Source: Zygosaccharomyces rouxii (lineage: Eukaryota > Ascomycota > Saccharomycetes > Saccharomycetales > Saccharomycetaceae). Taken from it: DNA of 64,000 nucleotides. The position numbers and the translations under genes were made by a program. The DNA lies in the NCBI RefSeq assembly GCF_000026365.1, contig NC_012996.1, positions 744,001-808,000 on the forward strand, written 5' to 3'. The notes beneath the pieces were generated by a model. The model saw only the letters and a list, made by a program, of their open reading frames with translations. It was not told the DNA's origin and did no database searches. This document shows positions 25,394 to 35,382 of this stretch, piece after piece. The stretch's first letter is position 1. The number at the start of each line of letters is the position of its first letter.

Positions 25394-27838
25394 TCAAGCA
25401 TGACCCATGACGTTGACGATCAACGCAGTCCAGCCTGTGAAATGTTCTATACCTTGACCTTTACCAGTTTTTGGATTGAATTGCTCGTAGCAGTAACCAG
25501 TTTTCTCCCAATTATCGAATACTGTGTCAATGAGATTCTGTTTTAATGCTTGGTAAAGTTTCTTGGCATCTGAAGGAACCTTCTTGTCCTTGGAAACTAC
25601 TTCTGGGTAGTAGAATTTCAGTGCATCTAGGACCAAGTAGTTAATATTCATCCACACGGGACCTCTCCAGTAGTTTTCATCCTTACCGAAATATTCATCG
25701 TCCCTGGAAAGCGATAGAATACCGTAGTCAGAAAATAACTTGTTGGAATCGCTCAGTAGAGATACAATTTGGTCCAGTTTTGGCGAATCCTTAGGCATCA
25801 ATTTTAATGCGAATGGTAGAATTGAGACATAACCTGCATGGCAAGAGAAACTGCGCTGGTCATCCCACTCACCTCCAACAGTAACATCACAGTAGTAACC
25901 GTCTTCTTCAGACCAGTGAATGACGTCTAAATTTTCCACAATACGAGATTCAATGTCACTGTACATCTGCTCGTCCTTTTCGAGGCCAAGGATATGGGCA
26001 ATTTGGCGCATCGATCTGGTCATAATTCCTACCCATGCTAGTGCATCTACATCCAACTCTGAATCATCCGGTGGTTGGGCTCTTGGGTAATCATCCATAC
26101 CGCTAGGTAAACAGTGGGTTACTGTACGACCCCTCCATCTGTAAGTTTCATTTACGTAAACCTTGTCCAAAATGCCGTCTTCTTCTAAAATGTCCAAATA
26201 ATCATCTAGGGAACTTTGTTGGGATGTTTTAAACCAGTTGTAATGCTTGAGTAGCTTAGGATAAATCTTTTGTGCATAGGTGATCAACAATTCGCTATTA
26301 TTTTCTAACTGATTATTTCCTGCAGTTGCGTCTTCTTCGCCGAATCTATTCATAGAACCTTGGTTTGCTTGTTCAATGGCTCTACCCAACATTTCACTAA
26401 ATGCTAGCAGTAATGTTGGTGGGTTGGCAATATGTGGGTTTTGGACCGCAAATCTACCAGGAACCCTACTACGAGCCTCTTCACCTAGTATCACTTCTCT
26501 TGCAACCCAACCACCGTCTTCGATAAGTTCGAACCAGCTCAAACATATCTCTACAGCTAGATCAAAATCGTAATCCATTATCTGCAATAGATGGAACCCT
26601 TCATCCCAATAAAATCCACGAGGGAATGCGGCTCTACTGGGGACGCTGGTAAATAAACTCAAAGGACCTTCTTCCTGAGGATGGGTGAATGGAACCTCTC
26701 TAAAAGTATCCTCATCCAACTCGGTGGTACGATCCACCAGTTGCTTACCGTGGAAATATCCGATACCACCTAAAAGATTCGATAACGTCTCCATGGCAAA
26801 TTTACGGTGCTCTTCATCCTGGAAACTGAATTGGAAATTCCTGTTAAATCTAGCGGTAACTTCAGCTAAAGTGTAAGAAATCAAATTGGAAACATCTTCA
26901 GAAGAGGAAATCCTTTCTGACGCTTTGACCTTGTTGTATACCACGTCTAGTTCAAATCCCTTGGGATCAGAATTATCAAATGTGTTCTGCAAAAAGTGGA
27001 AATTGCCAGGAGGCAAGCCATAGATATTTCTCACTGTGAAAACACTGGGGATCAAAGAAGTATGGACATCTTCGGGTTGGGTTTCCAAAATTGATTTCAC
27101 TGAATCTGCCAATAATGTTTGAAAGACATCCTTTGCTTTCCAGACACTGTCATCCGGGACATTCATAGAAAGGTGAGAAGTCTTAGATGCATCACAACCG
27201 GGAACAATCTCCATCGAAGATAAAGCACGATCTTTGAACAGTTTACCGCTGTTGCGCTTGACAGAAATCTCATATTCACCCAATTCTGTCGAGACACCAT
27301 GAAACTTCATCGATTTAGAACTCTTAGAGCCCATGTTAACCAATCTAGAGTTTGAGTTTTCACCATTCTGGTTCATGTAGAGTATAATTGAAGCAGTAGT
27401 ATCTCTGTTAGCATCAATTGGTTCTCCATGCAACCTGACTGCCCAATTCTGGCCGTTGTGACTCTTGGTGAAATAAATGGTCAAATTCAAATTGTTATCA
27501 TCATCGATAATAGTTTCTCTACCACCCAATCGGGGATCATAGACATCCCAACCATATTTATTCAAATGATCTCCCTGGTCAACAAAGTGTCTTAACCTGG
27601 TTACACCATCAGTTCTGGAGTTGTCGAACCACATAATACCCAATTGGAATGGCGTTTCATCCACATTACGTGGGCGTAAGCCAAAATAACAATTGGGCCT
27701 ATAAGGCGCCCACAAGAGGGACTGCTCCGTATACTCTTCAAATGACAAGTCATTAGAAAAGGCCTTCTGTGAGGCCAGAGCCCCAATTGAAAGGCAGAAA
27801 ATATTTAACAAAAGCTCAGTGACCAGCATGATTAACAT
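25394..27838 (-). CDS. CWH41: ER processing alpha-glucosidase I Cwh41
   Basis: This GH63 enzyme removes the outermost alpha-1,2-glucose from Glc3Man9GlcNAc2 on newly made glycoproteins in the ER. It is also needed for normal beta-1,6-glucan. The 814-residue protein (833 in S. cerevisiae, YGL027C) has an N-terminal signal-anchor (about 1-22). The N-terminal beta-domain spans about 35-300 and the (alpha/alpha)6 catalytic domain about 330-814. Landmark motifs are FPRGFYWDEGFH (about 400), CLPSGMDDYPRAQ (about 580, holding a catalytic acid) and NYWRGPVWMNINY (about 720). The ATG at 27836-27838 gives a proper signal-anchor. Confidence 0.96.
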   Translation of the reverse strand: MLIMLVTELLLNIFCLSIGALASQKAFSNDLSFEEYTEQSLLWAPYRPNCYFGLRPRNVDETPFQLGIMWFDNSRTDGVTRLRHFVDQGDHLNKYGWDVYDPRLGGRETIIDDDNNLNLTIYFTKSHNGQNWAVRLHGEPIDANRDTTASIILYMNQNGENSNSRLVNMGSKSSKSMKFHGVSTELGEYEISVKRNSGKLFKDRALSSMEIVPGCDASKTSHLSMNVPDDSVWKAKDVFQTLLADSVKSILETQPEDVHTSLIPSVFTVRNIYGLPPGNFHFLQNTFDNSDPKGFELDVVYNKVKASERISSSEDVSNLISYTLAEVTARFNRNFQFSFQDEEHRKFAMETLSNLLGGIGYFHGKQLVDRTTELDEDTFREVPFTHPQEEGPLSLFTSVPSRAAFPRGFYWDEGFHLLQIMDYDFDLAVEICLSWFELIEDGGWVAREVILGEEARSRVPGRFAVQNPHIANPPTLLLAFSEMLGRAIEQANQGSMNRFGEEDATAGNNQLENNSELLITYAQKIYPKLLKHYNWFKTSQQSSLDDYLDILEEDGILDKVYVNETYRWRGRTVTHCLPSGMDDYPRAQPPDDSELDVDALAWVGIMTRSMRQIAHILGLEKDEQMYSDIESRIVENLDVIHWSEEDGYYCDVTVGGEWDDQRSFSCHAGYVSILPFALKLMPKDSPKLDQIVSLLSDSNKLFSDYGILSLSRDDEYFGKDENYWRGPVWMNINYLVLDALKFYYPEVVSKDKKVPSDAKKLYQALKQNLIDTVFDNWEKTGYCYEQFNPKTGKGQGIEHFTGWTALIVNVMGHA

Positions 27839-27981
27839 TGAGTCAACTTGAACTTAGCTTCCTTGAGCAATGATGAACAGTTTGTTCATTTTAAGTTACA
27901 ATTTATCATCGGACCCTTTTGACTCGCGTCAGCAAAGCCCAAACTCGAAGAAAAGTAAAGGCTGAATTCGATACTGGAGAT

Positions 27982-28025
<44 letters not shown>

Positions 28026-28243
28026 ATAATAATAATTATGATTATTACTAAGATTTTGTTACATGTTTCTTCCCAGTTGCTTAAGTTTAAGGGGAATTTA
28101 AAGATGCCAATATTGCTCCCACATAAATCTCCTGTGTAGTGTTAAAAATACCTTTACCTTATTACATTACATGACATACTGAAAAAACAAATGCAGACAT
28201 AGATACAAAATTTATCCTAAAGATGCTAATTTCATGCAGAAAA
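27839..28243. other. CWH41-RRN6 intergenic region with 41-nt poly(A)
   Basis: About 400 bp without a gene, forming the CWH41 promoter and RRN6 3' region. Its main feature is a homopolymer tract at 27983-28023. Confidence 0.6.
27983..28023. repeat. 41-nt poly(A) tract followed by AAT microsatellite
   Basis: Forty-one consecutive A residues, followed by several ATA/AAT triplets up to about 28036. It lies 145 bp upstream of CWH41. Long poly(dA:dT) tracts exclude nucleosomes. The exact length may be affected by sequencing error. Confidence 0.85.
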
Positions 28244-30973
28244 TCAACCAAAACCACCAATCCTTTTCTTCTTCCTCCTGGGCCTCTGTGAATTTTGAGA
28301 TTGGGAAAGCATTGGTGTAGGCGATGACATCAATGAAAATGCTGGAGTCATTGTGTTTGGAAGCAGGCCCCATTGGCTCCCAGAAATTCTTGATGACGAA
28401 AGATCCTGCTCAGTAGGCGTAAATGGTACGTTGAAAGAAGATTCGGTTTGAACGGAATGCGGGTGACGGCGTCTTCTCGTAGATTTAGATTGCGAAGATT
28501 TAATAGTAGGAATTTGTGATTGACTACCGAACAGGAACTGTGGTCTGCTGCTTTCTTGTATGAGCCTATCGTCAGATGTTTGATCTCCCATAAGTTGAGA
28601 CTCATCCTCATCCCAGTGGCTTATCATCTCTGAGTAAGGCTCAGTCAATGACTCTCGTAATTCGGTTTCTATTTTATCGTAATTTGCAGATTTATAAAAC
28701 CTTAAAATGCTCCACAAAATACTGTCAAATACTTTACGAGTCACCGATAGAGAATTAGGAGTAACTATGTCCCAACATTGAAGCAACTTACTAAAAAATA
28801 AGTCAAAGTTCATTGTTTCCTCTTTTATTAACAACTTGGAAATGGTTTTAAAATCGGTCAAAACTATGCCCAAATCTCTATAGTACTCGGAAAGCTGATG
28901 TAGAAGCGATTCCAGCTCTTCCATGCTTTCGTATTTCGTTGGAACATTCGTCAAATCACTCAACAGAGGTTGTACCTGTTCAATATCCATTTGCTGGTTT
29001 TCCCACGATTCAACAATACCATTTATAGCCTCTGAGAGCTGATAACCAAAGTTTTGGAAAATTTCACTGTCAGGAGCAATCGGTGTTTCTGGCTCCTCAA
29101 ACATTGTCACTTTAGTTTGACCAATAAAGAACCTCACTTGATCAATATGTCGAGCAATGGGCGGCAGGAGCGAGGGAACTGCATCCATACGCTCGGGAGT
29201 AACAAACAATTGATCCTGAGGATCTGATAATTCATCGTTGGTGAGAAAACAATGCATCAACCTGTTCGTACTGTTGTCTTTGAAAAGGAAATTCAACCAA
29301 AGTTTCTGTCCTTGAGTATCCGACGCAATCCACCTCTCTTCCTCGTTGTATGGGAGAAAATGCATACTACTGATTCCCTTAAAGACATGAGGCATACATA
29401 TTAGAATTGGTCCATTGACAGCCTGGACTAAATGGCGATCTTGATCGTGACAAAACCCATGAACATAAACCTTATCGTGACCCTTGGAGAAAATGCAAGT
29501 CAAAATTAACATTTTAAATCCTAATGGCATCTTTTGAATGGAAAGGCGCAAAGTTTGATCAGTTGGATCAAGACAATGTTTCCATGAGATTACTCTCGAA
29601 ACCTGTTCGTTCCCGCTTTTTGTACTCACAATGATAATCTCTTTGGATGTTAATAATGCGCCAAATTCATCATCTATTCTCCTATAATCTCTCAGATATG
29701 ACCAAGTCTTTGCTTGAACGACTTCTAATTGCCAATCATTTTCAATATCCAATTCAACCATTTTGGAAGCATCAATGATCAGCAGTTTCGAATATGAGGA
29801 AGACCATTCGATTCTTTTCCAATTAGATAACTCTTCCGGATCGAAGATTGAACCCTTCAAGTTTGGAAGAAATCGTATTCTACTACCAGGCTTGATAGCT
29901 TTTGGCAGACGAGCAACCCCCCAATTACCTTTAATATCTACCACGGCAAACTGTTGTAATTCCCATGGATTGAATACGAAATCTGCGAAAGGAAAATCCC
30001 CAAATGACGTGGATTTTAACGGTTCATGCATCGAGTAAGATATATGTGAAGTTTGAGGGTCGATATTATCAATTTTAATAAAATGTAACGCATTTTCAGT
30101 AAGAACACCAACAGTATCACTACAACGCCCTAATAAACTCGAAACATCAGCAATCTTTATACTCTTGATGCTCGCCTTTAAATCTATCGAAGCAAAAGTC
30201 CCCAATTCATCGTCTACATTTTTTGCAAACAATTCTTGTAGCCATTGTGCACCATTTGCCAAGTGTAGTTTATTCTCTGGCAGAACCGCTAATTTTAAAA
30301 TCGAATTGGTCTCTCCTGAACAAAATGCAATTACTGTCTGTTGATCGCTGTTGCTTCTCAAATCTCTCGCCGTTTGAATATTTCCAGCAACAAATAGATC
30401 ATTAACCACAGGGTCAAACATAAGTAATTTCTCCGTTTCTCTCTTTGATTTTCTTCGTACTGCCGCCAAATAATCACTTTGTGTAATATCATTAATTAAA
30501 GTACCAGGAACGTAATCTTGTGGTGAAATTGGTGACCCATATCTTGTATCAAACATAGGGTCCTTGTGGAAGTCTATACCTTGGAAAACGCTAAAATTCG
30601 AAGGAATCGAAGGCGAAAGTCTCTCCCACCTTAAATCCTTAATAATCGTCTCTTTCCATTGTTCATTAAACTCATTGTCATCATCTAATACTTCATCATC
30701 TACAGGAGAATCATCTTGCAAATTCCGTAAACTTTCCATTCCATCTTCATCATCATCCTCTACTATGAAAGTAGATGGATCATCTAGTACAATGGCATCT
30801 TTACCTATTTGCAATTCATTCAAATTGAAAGGCATATCATCTTCAAAATGTCGTACCCATCCTCCATTCTTACCTGTTTCTTCCTGACTCGGTACGTACA
30901 TACTGCTACCTCTGACGCCAACCGCCAACTGAGCACCTGTAGGGAAATGCTGCGGGAGTAAACCATCATCCAT
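28244..30973 (-). CDS. RRN6: RNA polymerase I core-factor subunit Rrn6
   Basis: Rrn6 forms the Pol I core factor with Rrn7 and Rrn11, which binds the rDNA core promoter. It corresponds to human TAF1C. The 909-residue protein (894 in S. cerevisiae, YBL014C) has the N-terminal GAQLAVGVRGSSMY segment. A beta-propeller region (about 180-560) contains FNPWELQQFAVVDIKGNWG and LLIIDASKMVELD. A helical domain spans about 630-800. The Ser/Gln/Arg-rich tail contains SQSQIPTIKSSQS and ends KKKRIGGFG, matching the S. cerevisiae tail closely. The perfect PAC element upstream agrees with ribosome-biogenesis control. It lies between CWH41 (YGL027C) and TRP5 (YGL026C), a clear case of interleaved ancestral order. 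Confidence 0.95.
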   Translation of the reverse strand: MDDGLLPQHFPTGAQLAVGVRGSSMYVPSQEETGKNGGWVRHFEDDMPFNLNELQIGKDAIVLDDPSTFIVEDDDEDGMESLRNLQDDSPVDDEVLDDDNEFNEQWKETIIKDLRWERLSPSIPSNFSVFQGIDFHKDPMFDTRYGSPISPQDYVPGTLINDITQSDYLAAVRRKSKRETEKLLMFDPVVNDLFVAGNIQTARDLRSNSDQQTVIAFCSGETNSILKLAVLPENKLHLANGAQWLQELFAKNVDDELGTFASIDLKASIKSIKIADVSSLLGRCSDTVGVLTENALHFIKIDNIDPQTSHISYSMHEPLKSTSFGDFPFADFVFNPWELQQFAVVDIKGNWGVARLPKAIKPGSRIRFLPNLKGSIFDPEELSNWKRIEWSSSYSKLLIIDASKMVELDIENDWQLEVVQAKTWSYLRDYRRIDDEFGALLTSKEIIIVSTKSGNEQVSRVISWKHCLDPTDQTLRLSIQKMPLGFKMLILTCIFSKGHDKVYVHGFCHDQDRHLVQAVNGPILICMPHVFKGISSMHFLPYNEEERWIASDTQGQKLWLNFLFKDNSTNRLMHCFLTNDELSDPQDQLFVTPERMDAVPSLLPPIARHIDQVRFFIGQTKVTMFEEPETPIAPDSEIFQNFGYQLSEAINGIVESWENQQMDIEQVQPLLSDLTNVPTKYESMEELESLLHQLSEYYRDLGIVLTDFKTISKLLIKEETMNFDLFFSKLLQCWDIVTPNSLSVTRKVFDSILWSILRFYKSANYDKIETELRESLTEPYSEMISHWDEDESQLMGDQTSDDRLIQESSRPQFLFGSQSQIPTIKSSQSKSTRRRRHPHSVQTESSFNVPFTPTEQDLSSSRISGSQWGLLPNTMTPAFSLMSSPTPMLSQSQNSQRPRRKKKRIGGFG

Positions 30974-31059
30974 TATCAGAACATTAACCTCATAGATAAT
31001 ACTATATGCCCAAAAAGATTAGCATACAATATGACTGCCTCTTTAATACGACGAGATAC

Positions 31060-31069
31060 GCGATGAGCT
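31060..31069 (+). promoter_or_regulatory. PAC element, RRN6 promoter
   Basis: GCGATGAGCT is a perfect 10-base PAC motif, 87 bp upstream of the RRN6 start on the minus strand. Confidence 0.7.
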
Positions 31070-31200
31070 CCGTTCTTCGTTGGCACCCAAATTCTACATC
31101 CTAATGAATTTTGTACAAACTTCGGTCACACTAGACGAGCGCTGAGCGTTCGTAGTATAATCTATAATGTTAGATTTTATATATTTATGAAGCATTAAAT

Positions 31201-33327
31201 TTAACCAGATGATGGGTCCTCTTCGAATCTCAAGTTCCATCCAATCTTAGGACCCAATTTAGGTAGAACTTCTGCTACGGATTGAACGTCCTTGTCACCT
31301 CTACCAGACACATTGATAATGATATGTTGATCTGGTTTCAAGGTCTTTGCCAACTCACAAGCACCGTAGACTGCATGAGAAGTTTCTAATGCTGGAATCA
31401 CACCTTCTAATTGTGACAATAATTTGAAACCTTGCAAAGCTTGAGCATCAGTGGCTGCTACAAAATCAGCACGACCAGATGCCTTCCAGAATGCTAATTC
31501 GGGACCAACACCAGGATAATCTAAACCTGCAGACACAGAGTGAGTATCATGGACTTGACCCTCTTTATCTTGAAGGACGAAGGTCCTCACACCGTGGAAA
31601 ACACCTGGTCTACCAGCAGTCAAAGTAGCAGAATGGTAATCAGTATCAATACCATCACCACCTGCTTCCACACCGAGAAGTTTGACGCTTAAATCTTTTT
31701 CAAAAGGTGAAAACATACCACTGGAGTTAGAACCACCACCGACACATGCAACGACAGCATCAGGCAATTTACCGTCGTTAAGAGCGGCAAATTGTTCTTT
31801 AGTTTCTTGTCCGATAACACTTTGGAAGGTACGCACCAAAGTTGGGTATGGATGAGGGCCAATAGCAGAACCAACCACATAGTAAGTTGTCTTTAAATTA
31901 CTGACCCAGAAACGGAATGCCTCTGAGGTAGCATCTCTTAGAGTCTTAGTACCGTTAGTCACAGCAACCACTTTAGCACCAAGGATTCTCATTCTGAAAA
32001 CGTTAAGAGCCTGGCGACGAACATCTTCAGCACCCATAAAGACGGTACAACCAAGACCGAATTTAGCACATGCAGTAGCTGTGGCCACACCATGTTGACC
32101 TGCACCGGTTTCTGCAATGACTTCAGTCTTTTTCAATCTCTTAGCCAATAAAACTTGAGCTAAAGCGTTGTTAATCTTGTGAGAACCGGTGTGGTTCAAA
32201 TCTTCTCTTTTCAACCAGATTTGAGCACCGCCAATGTATTCAGAAAGTCTAGCTGCCTTATGCAAAGATGATGGACGGCCGATGTAGGAGTACAAAGATC
32301 TGAAATCTTCCCAGAATTTTGGATCAACAACTGCCTCATCAAAACCTTGTTCCAATTCTCTTAAACATGCATGTAACGCTTCTGGTACGTATTGACCACC
32401 GAAATCACCAAATCTAATTGGGAACTTGTGGACTTCTTGGAAGGTGTTAACTAATTCCTGTTGCTGTTTTGCGATCTCAATGGATTTTTTCTGAATTTCT
32501 TTGAACTCCTCCTTAGACAAAGTACTATGTGTGACACCGTTCAAGATTTCACTAACGTAATTCTTTGCGACTTCTCCACGTTTACCCTCAGGAGCTTCAC
32601 CAACCAGGGTGATGATCTTAGACCCGATGACGACACCATCAGAGTGTTGACCAACGTCCAAGAAATGTTGCCTGTGGGAAACACCGAATCCAACTGCAAT
32701 TGGAATTTCTTTGGTATACTGCTTCACACGATTCACCAACTCATCCAAATCATTTGCCATCGAAGATTGAGCACCAGTAGTACCCATTCTAGAGACCACG
32801 TAGACAAAAGAATCTGCAACTTTAGACAAAAGTTCTAATCTTTCATTTGTGGTTGATGGTGCCACTAGTGGAATCAAACTCAATCCATTATCTCTAACGT
32901 AGTTTCTTACCTTGAGAGCTTCTTCAGGTGGTAGATCCACAATGATAAACCCGTTGACACCAACTTCAGCTGCATCTTTAATGAATCGTTCTTCACCGTA
33001 GGTCAAAATTGGGTTGTAATAACCCATGAGGAGAATGGGCACGGTAATACCTTCTGCTCTAGCTTTTGCGACCAGTTCCAAAGTTTGCTTCAAAGTGACG
33101 TTATTTTGAAGGGCTACAGTGTTAGACACTTGAATCGTAGGACCATCTGCGATTGGATCCGAGAATGGCATACCTAATTCGATCACATCAACACCACCTT
33201 CTTGGAAGCCTTTTAGAATTGGAATAGTATCTTCAACTCTAGGGTAACCAGCGGTCATGAAGGTAATAAGAGCATTACGACCCTCTTTTTTTGCATTGGC
33301 AAAAGTCTGTCTTAGTAATTCTGACAT
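31201..33327 (-). CDS. TRP5: Bifunctional tryptophan synthase Trp5
   Basis: Trp5 makes tryptophan from indole-3-glycerol phosphate and serine. In one chain of 708 residues (707 in S. cerevisiae, YGL026C) it joins an alpha domain (about 1-265) and a PLP-dependent beta domain (about 305-708) by a linker. The alpha active site shows ELGMPFSDPIADGPTI with the catalytic Glu (about 50) and Asp (about 61). The beta domain shows HTGSHKINNAL with the PLP lysine at about 384 and GGGSNSSGMF, the phosphate loop, at about 535. The frame is open to a GTG five codons upstream. I take the ATG at 33325-33327, which gives the conserved MSELLRQTFANAKKEGRNAL start. Gcn4 sites lie upstream. Confidence 0.98.
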   Translation of the reverse strand: MSELLRQTFANAKKEGRNALITFMTAGYPRVEDTIPILKGFQEGGVDVIELGMPFSDPIADGPTIQVSNTVALQNNVTLKQTLELVAKARAEGITVPILLMGYYNPILTYGEERFIKDAAEVGVNGFIIVDLPPEEALKVRNYVRDNGLSLIPLVAPSTTNERLELLSKVADSFVYVVSRMGTTGAQSSMANDLDELVNRVKQYTKEIPIAVGFGVSHRQHFLDVGQHSDGVVIGSKIITLVGEAPEGKRGEVAKNYVSEILNGVTHSTLSKEEFKEIQKKSIEIAKQQQELVNTFQEVHKFPIRFGDFGGQYVPEALHACLRELEQGFDEAVVDPKFWEDFRSLYSYIGRPSSLHKAARLSEYIGGAQIWLKREDLNHTGSHKINNALAQVLLAKRLKKTEVIAETGAGQHGVATATACAKFGLGCTVFMGAEDVRRQALNVFRMRILGAKVVAVTNGTKTLRDATSEAFRFWVSNLKTTYYVVGSAIGPHPYPTLVRTFQSVIGQETKEQFAALNDGKLPDAVVACVGGGSNSSGMFSPFEKDLSVKLLGVEAGGDGIDTDYHSATLTAGRPGVFHGVRTFVLQDKEGQVHDTHSVSAGLDYPGVGPELAFWKASGRADFVAATDAQALQGFKLLSQLEGVIPALETSHAVYGACELAKTLKPDQHIIINVSGRGDKDVQSVAEVLPKLGPKIGWNLRFEEDPSSG

Positions 33328-33484
33328 CTTTGTTCGATACACTAAATCTATAGATGAAAAAAGTGGGCTGTCAGTCCAGTTTTATATGAGAAGTGATACT
33401 CTTGGTAATATAATAACACCGGTAAATGATTTCAAACCACTTTAAGGCCTACTAGCTCTTATACTTATAGTATTACTTGTTTAT

Positions 33485-33535
33485 TGACTCAAGTGTATCG
33501 CACCAGAATTTTTCACTCGAACCTCGCGATGACTC
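33485..33535 (+). promoter_or_regulatory. Gcn4 sites upstream of TRP5
   Basis: TGACTCA (33485-33491), the perfect Gcn4 core, lies about 160 bp before the TRP5 start. A second GATGACTCT follows at about 33527-33535. Gcn4 drives TRP5 in general amino-acid control in S. cerevisiae. Confidence 0.65.
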
Positions 33536-33684
33536 TTAAGCGCTTCAAGAGGGTAACATCAATAGAAGTAATACTACTGTTGAGAATTAAGCATTAAGAA
33601 TTAGTCTTACTATAGCCACAAAAATTATATAAAGACCCACGGAACTTATGCAATTGCTGCTGTTGCTACTGTATTACACAACTG

Positions 33685-35112
33685 TCATATGAAGTCCATG
33701 TTTAAATTACCAAAATCCAAATTGTTAATATCCAATGGGTCGAAATCCTTTCCTCCCCGACTTCCCCAATTCTGTTGATTGTCCGCTGCCATGTTCATGC
33801 TCAAAATATTTGCCGGTGTTATAGTATTCATATTAATTTGAGCCTGGGGTAGCTGTCCTGAGTGTGGTGCCATACCATACTGCGGCTGAGAAGGATTCTG
33901 CTGAGCCTGTTGTTGTTGTTGTTGCTGCTGCTGAGCCTGAGCCTGAGCTTGAGCCTGGGCCTGGGCCTGGGCCTGAGCCTGAGCCTGTTGATGTCGTTGC
34001 TGCTGGACTTGTTGTTGCCTCTGTTGTGTCAATTGTTGTGATAATTGTTGTGTTAACTGCTGAGGTAAGGGTTGTGGAGGATGTGATTGCGAAAGACCAA
34101 ACCCTGAGGGTGTGTTACCCAATGGTGACATCACATTATTCATCGGTGTGTTCATTGTACTTGTTGGTGGGACACCATTAACCGATTGAACTGAATTTCC
34201 CCCGTTACCATTAATATTACCATTAGATGCACTCATTACATTACCACCACCGATAGCTGGAGATTGTACATTCTGAGGTGTAAAATTTGACGATGACATT
34301 ATTGGTGTTGGCACAGATCCTATTCCCATACCCATATTTAGACCTGATGGGGTTCTCTTCGGTTGCCGTGGTTTTCTTGGTTTTTTAGAAGATGGTGTAA
34401 CATTATTAATTGTAACCCCTCCAGATGGTGTGTTTACATTACTACCAGGAGTTCCTGCATTTGATTTGCTTTTCTTTCTCGATTGAACAGAATTGACAGA
34501 AGGTGCTGAATTTCCATTGATTTGTTGTTGTTGTTGTTGTTGCTGCAGTTGAAATTGTTGCAGTTGTTGTTGTTGCAGTTGCAGTTGTTGTTGTTGTTGC
34601 AATTGCTGCTGCAATTGCTGCTGCTGTAGTGGTTGAGCTTGTTGTGATTCCATTACAGATTGTTGTGACTGAGGTATTTGTTGATTTGGTTGATTTAGTT
34701 GTTGTGCGGAGAAATCATTTCCATTCCCGTTTGTCGCTGATCGTAGCGTTTCTAGCGGTAAATACCTTTTATTACCATACCTTTCTGCATATTCAGGAAC
34801 AGTATCAAAAAGTGGTTGCAATTTGGTAAATTCTTCAGAAACTTGTTGCATACTATTTGTCAATTCTAACAATTTACTCTTGATCAATAAAAATTTTTCA
34901 TCTGGTGAAACTTCTTGCATCTTATCAATAGAGGACATCGTCTGCAGAAAATCATTAAATTTCAGTCTCATCGGAAGAATAGACCCCTTAGTTTCATTAA
35001 TCGCTCCCATTACACTTTCTTTTGAACTGTCTCCAGATGAGAGTTTTGATTCTAATTCATCTAATTTCATATTAATAGATAATATTTCTGACAGCTCTTC
35101 ACCACCAGACAT
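33685..35112 (-). CDS. PGD1: Mediator tail subunit Med3/Pgd1
   Basis: Pgd1 (Med3) is a subunit of the Mediator tail module with Med2 and Med15 and takes up signals from activators. The 475-residue protein (397 in S. cerevisiae, YGL025C) has an N-terminal helical part (about 1-110) with LPMRLKFNDFLQ and LFDTVPEYAERY. Long glutamine tracts (about 135-205), a basic KKPRKPRQPKRTPSG patch and a perfect (Gln-Ala)n run of about ten units lead to the conserved C-terminus DPLDINNLDFGNLNMDFI. The frame is open to an upstream TTG. The first ATG, at 35110-35112, is chosen. The repeats make the protein longer than its S. cerevisiae counterpart. Confidence 0.93.
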   Translation of the reverse strand: MSGGEELSEILSINMKLDELESKLSSGDSSKESVMGAINETKGSILPMRLKFNDFLQTMSSIDKMQEVSPDEKFLLIKSKLLELTNSMQQVSEEFTKLQPLFDTVPEYAERYGNKRYLPLETLRSATNGNGNDFSAQQLNQPNQQIPQSQQSVMESQQAQPLQQQQLQQQLQQQQQLQLQQQQLQQFQLQQQQQQQQINGNSAPSVNSVQSRKKSKSNAGTPGSNVNTPSGGVTINNVTPSSKKPRKPRQPKRTPSGLNMGMGIGSVPTPIMSSSNFTPQNVQSPAIGGGNVMSASNGNINGNGGNSVQSVNGVPPTSTMNTPMNNVMSPLGNTPSGFGLSQSHPPQPLPQQLTQQLSQQLTQQRQQQVQQQRHQQAQAQAQAQAQAQAQAQAQQQQQQQQQAQQNPSQPQYGMAPHSGQLPQAQINMNTITPANILSMNMAADNQQNWGSRGGKDFDPLDINNLDFGNLNMDFI

Positions 35113-35382
35113 ATTGGACAATAACTTCTCCAATTACCAACGACACCTCAATGCAATTTAAAGAACTTTTAGATAGTTGTTGATATCAATCTTTAAAAGT
35201 ACTCCAAAGTTCGGTAAACTTGCCTTTAACCTTGTTCTGCTGAAAAAAAAATAATCGACCGAACCAGCTACAAGCGGAGCGTGAAAAGTGACTCACTAGA
35301 GATGAGGCGGTTAAAATCTCTGGTATTATGGACAATTAGGTCTGAATTCGTATCAATTGGACTGATATATACTTTCTGCAGG

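Noticed and set aside
26528..26545. GTTCGAACC as a tRNA T-arm
   Set aside because: It lies inside the CWH41 coding sequence and no cloverleaf can be built around it.
33864..34181. 105-codon frame antisense to PGD1
   Set aside because: It is the mirror of the Gln/Ala repeats and carries only low-complexity Val/Glu/Pro sequence.
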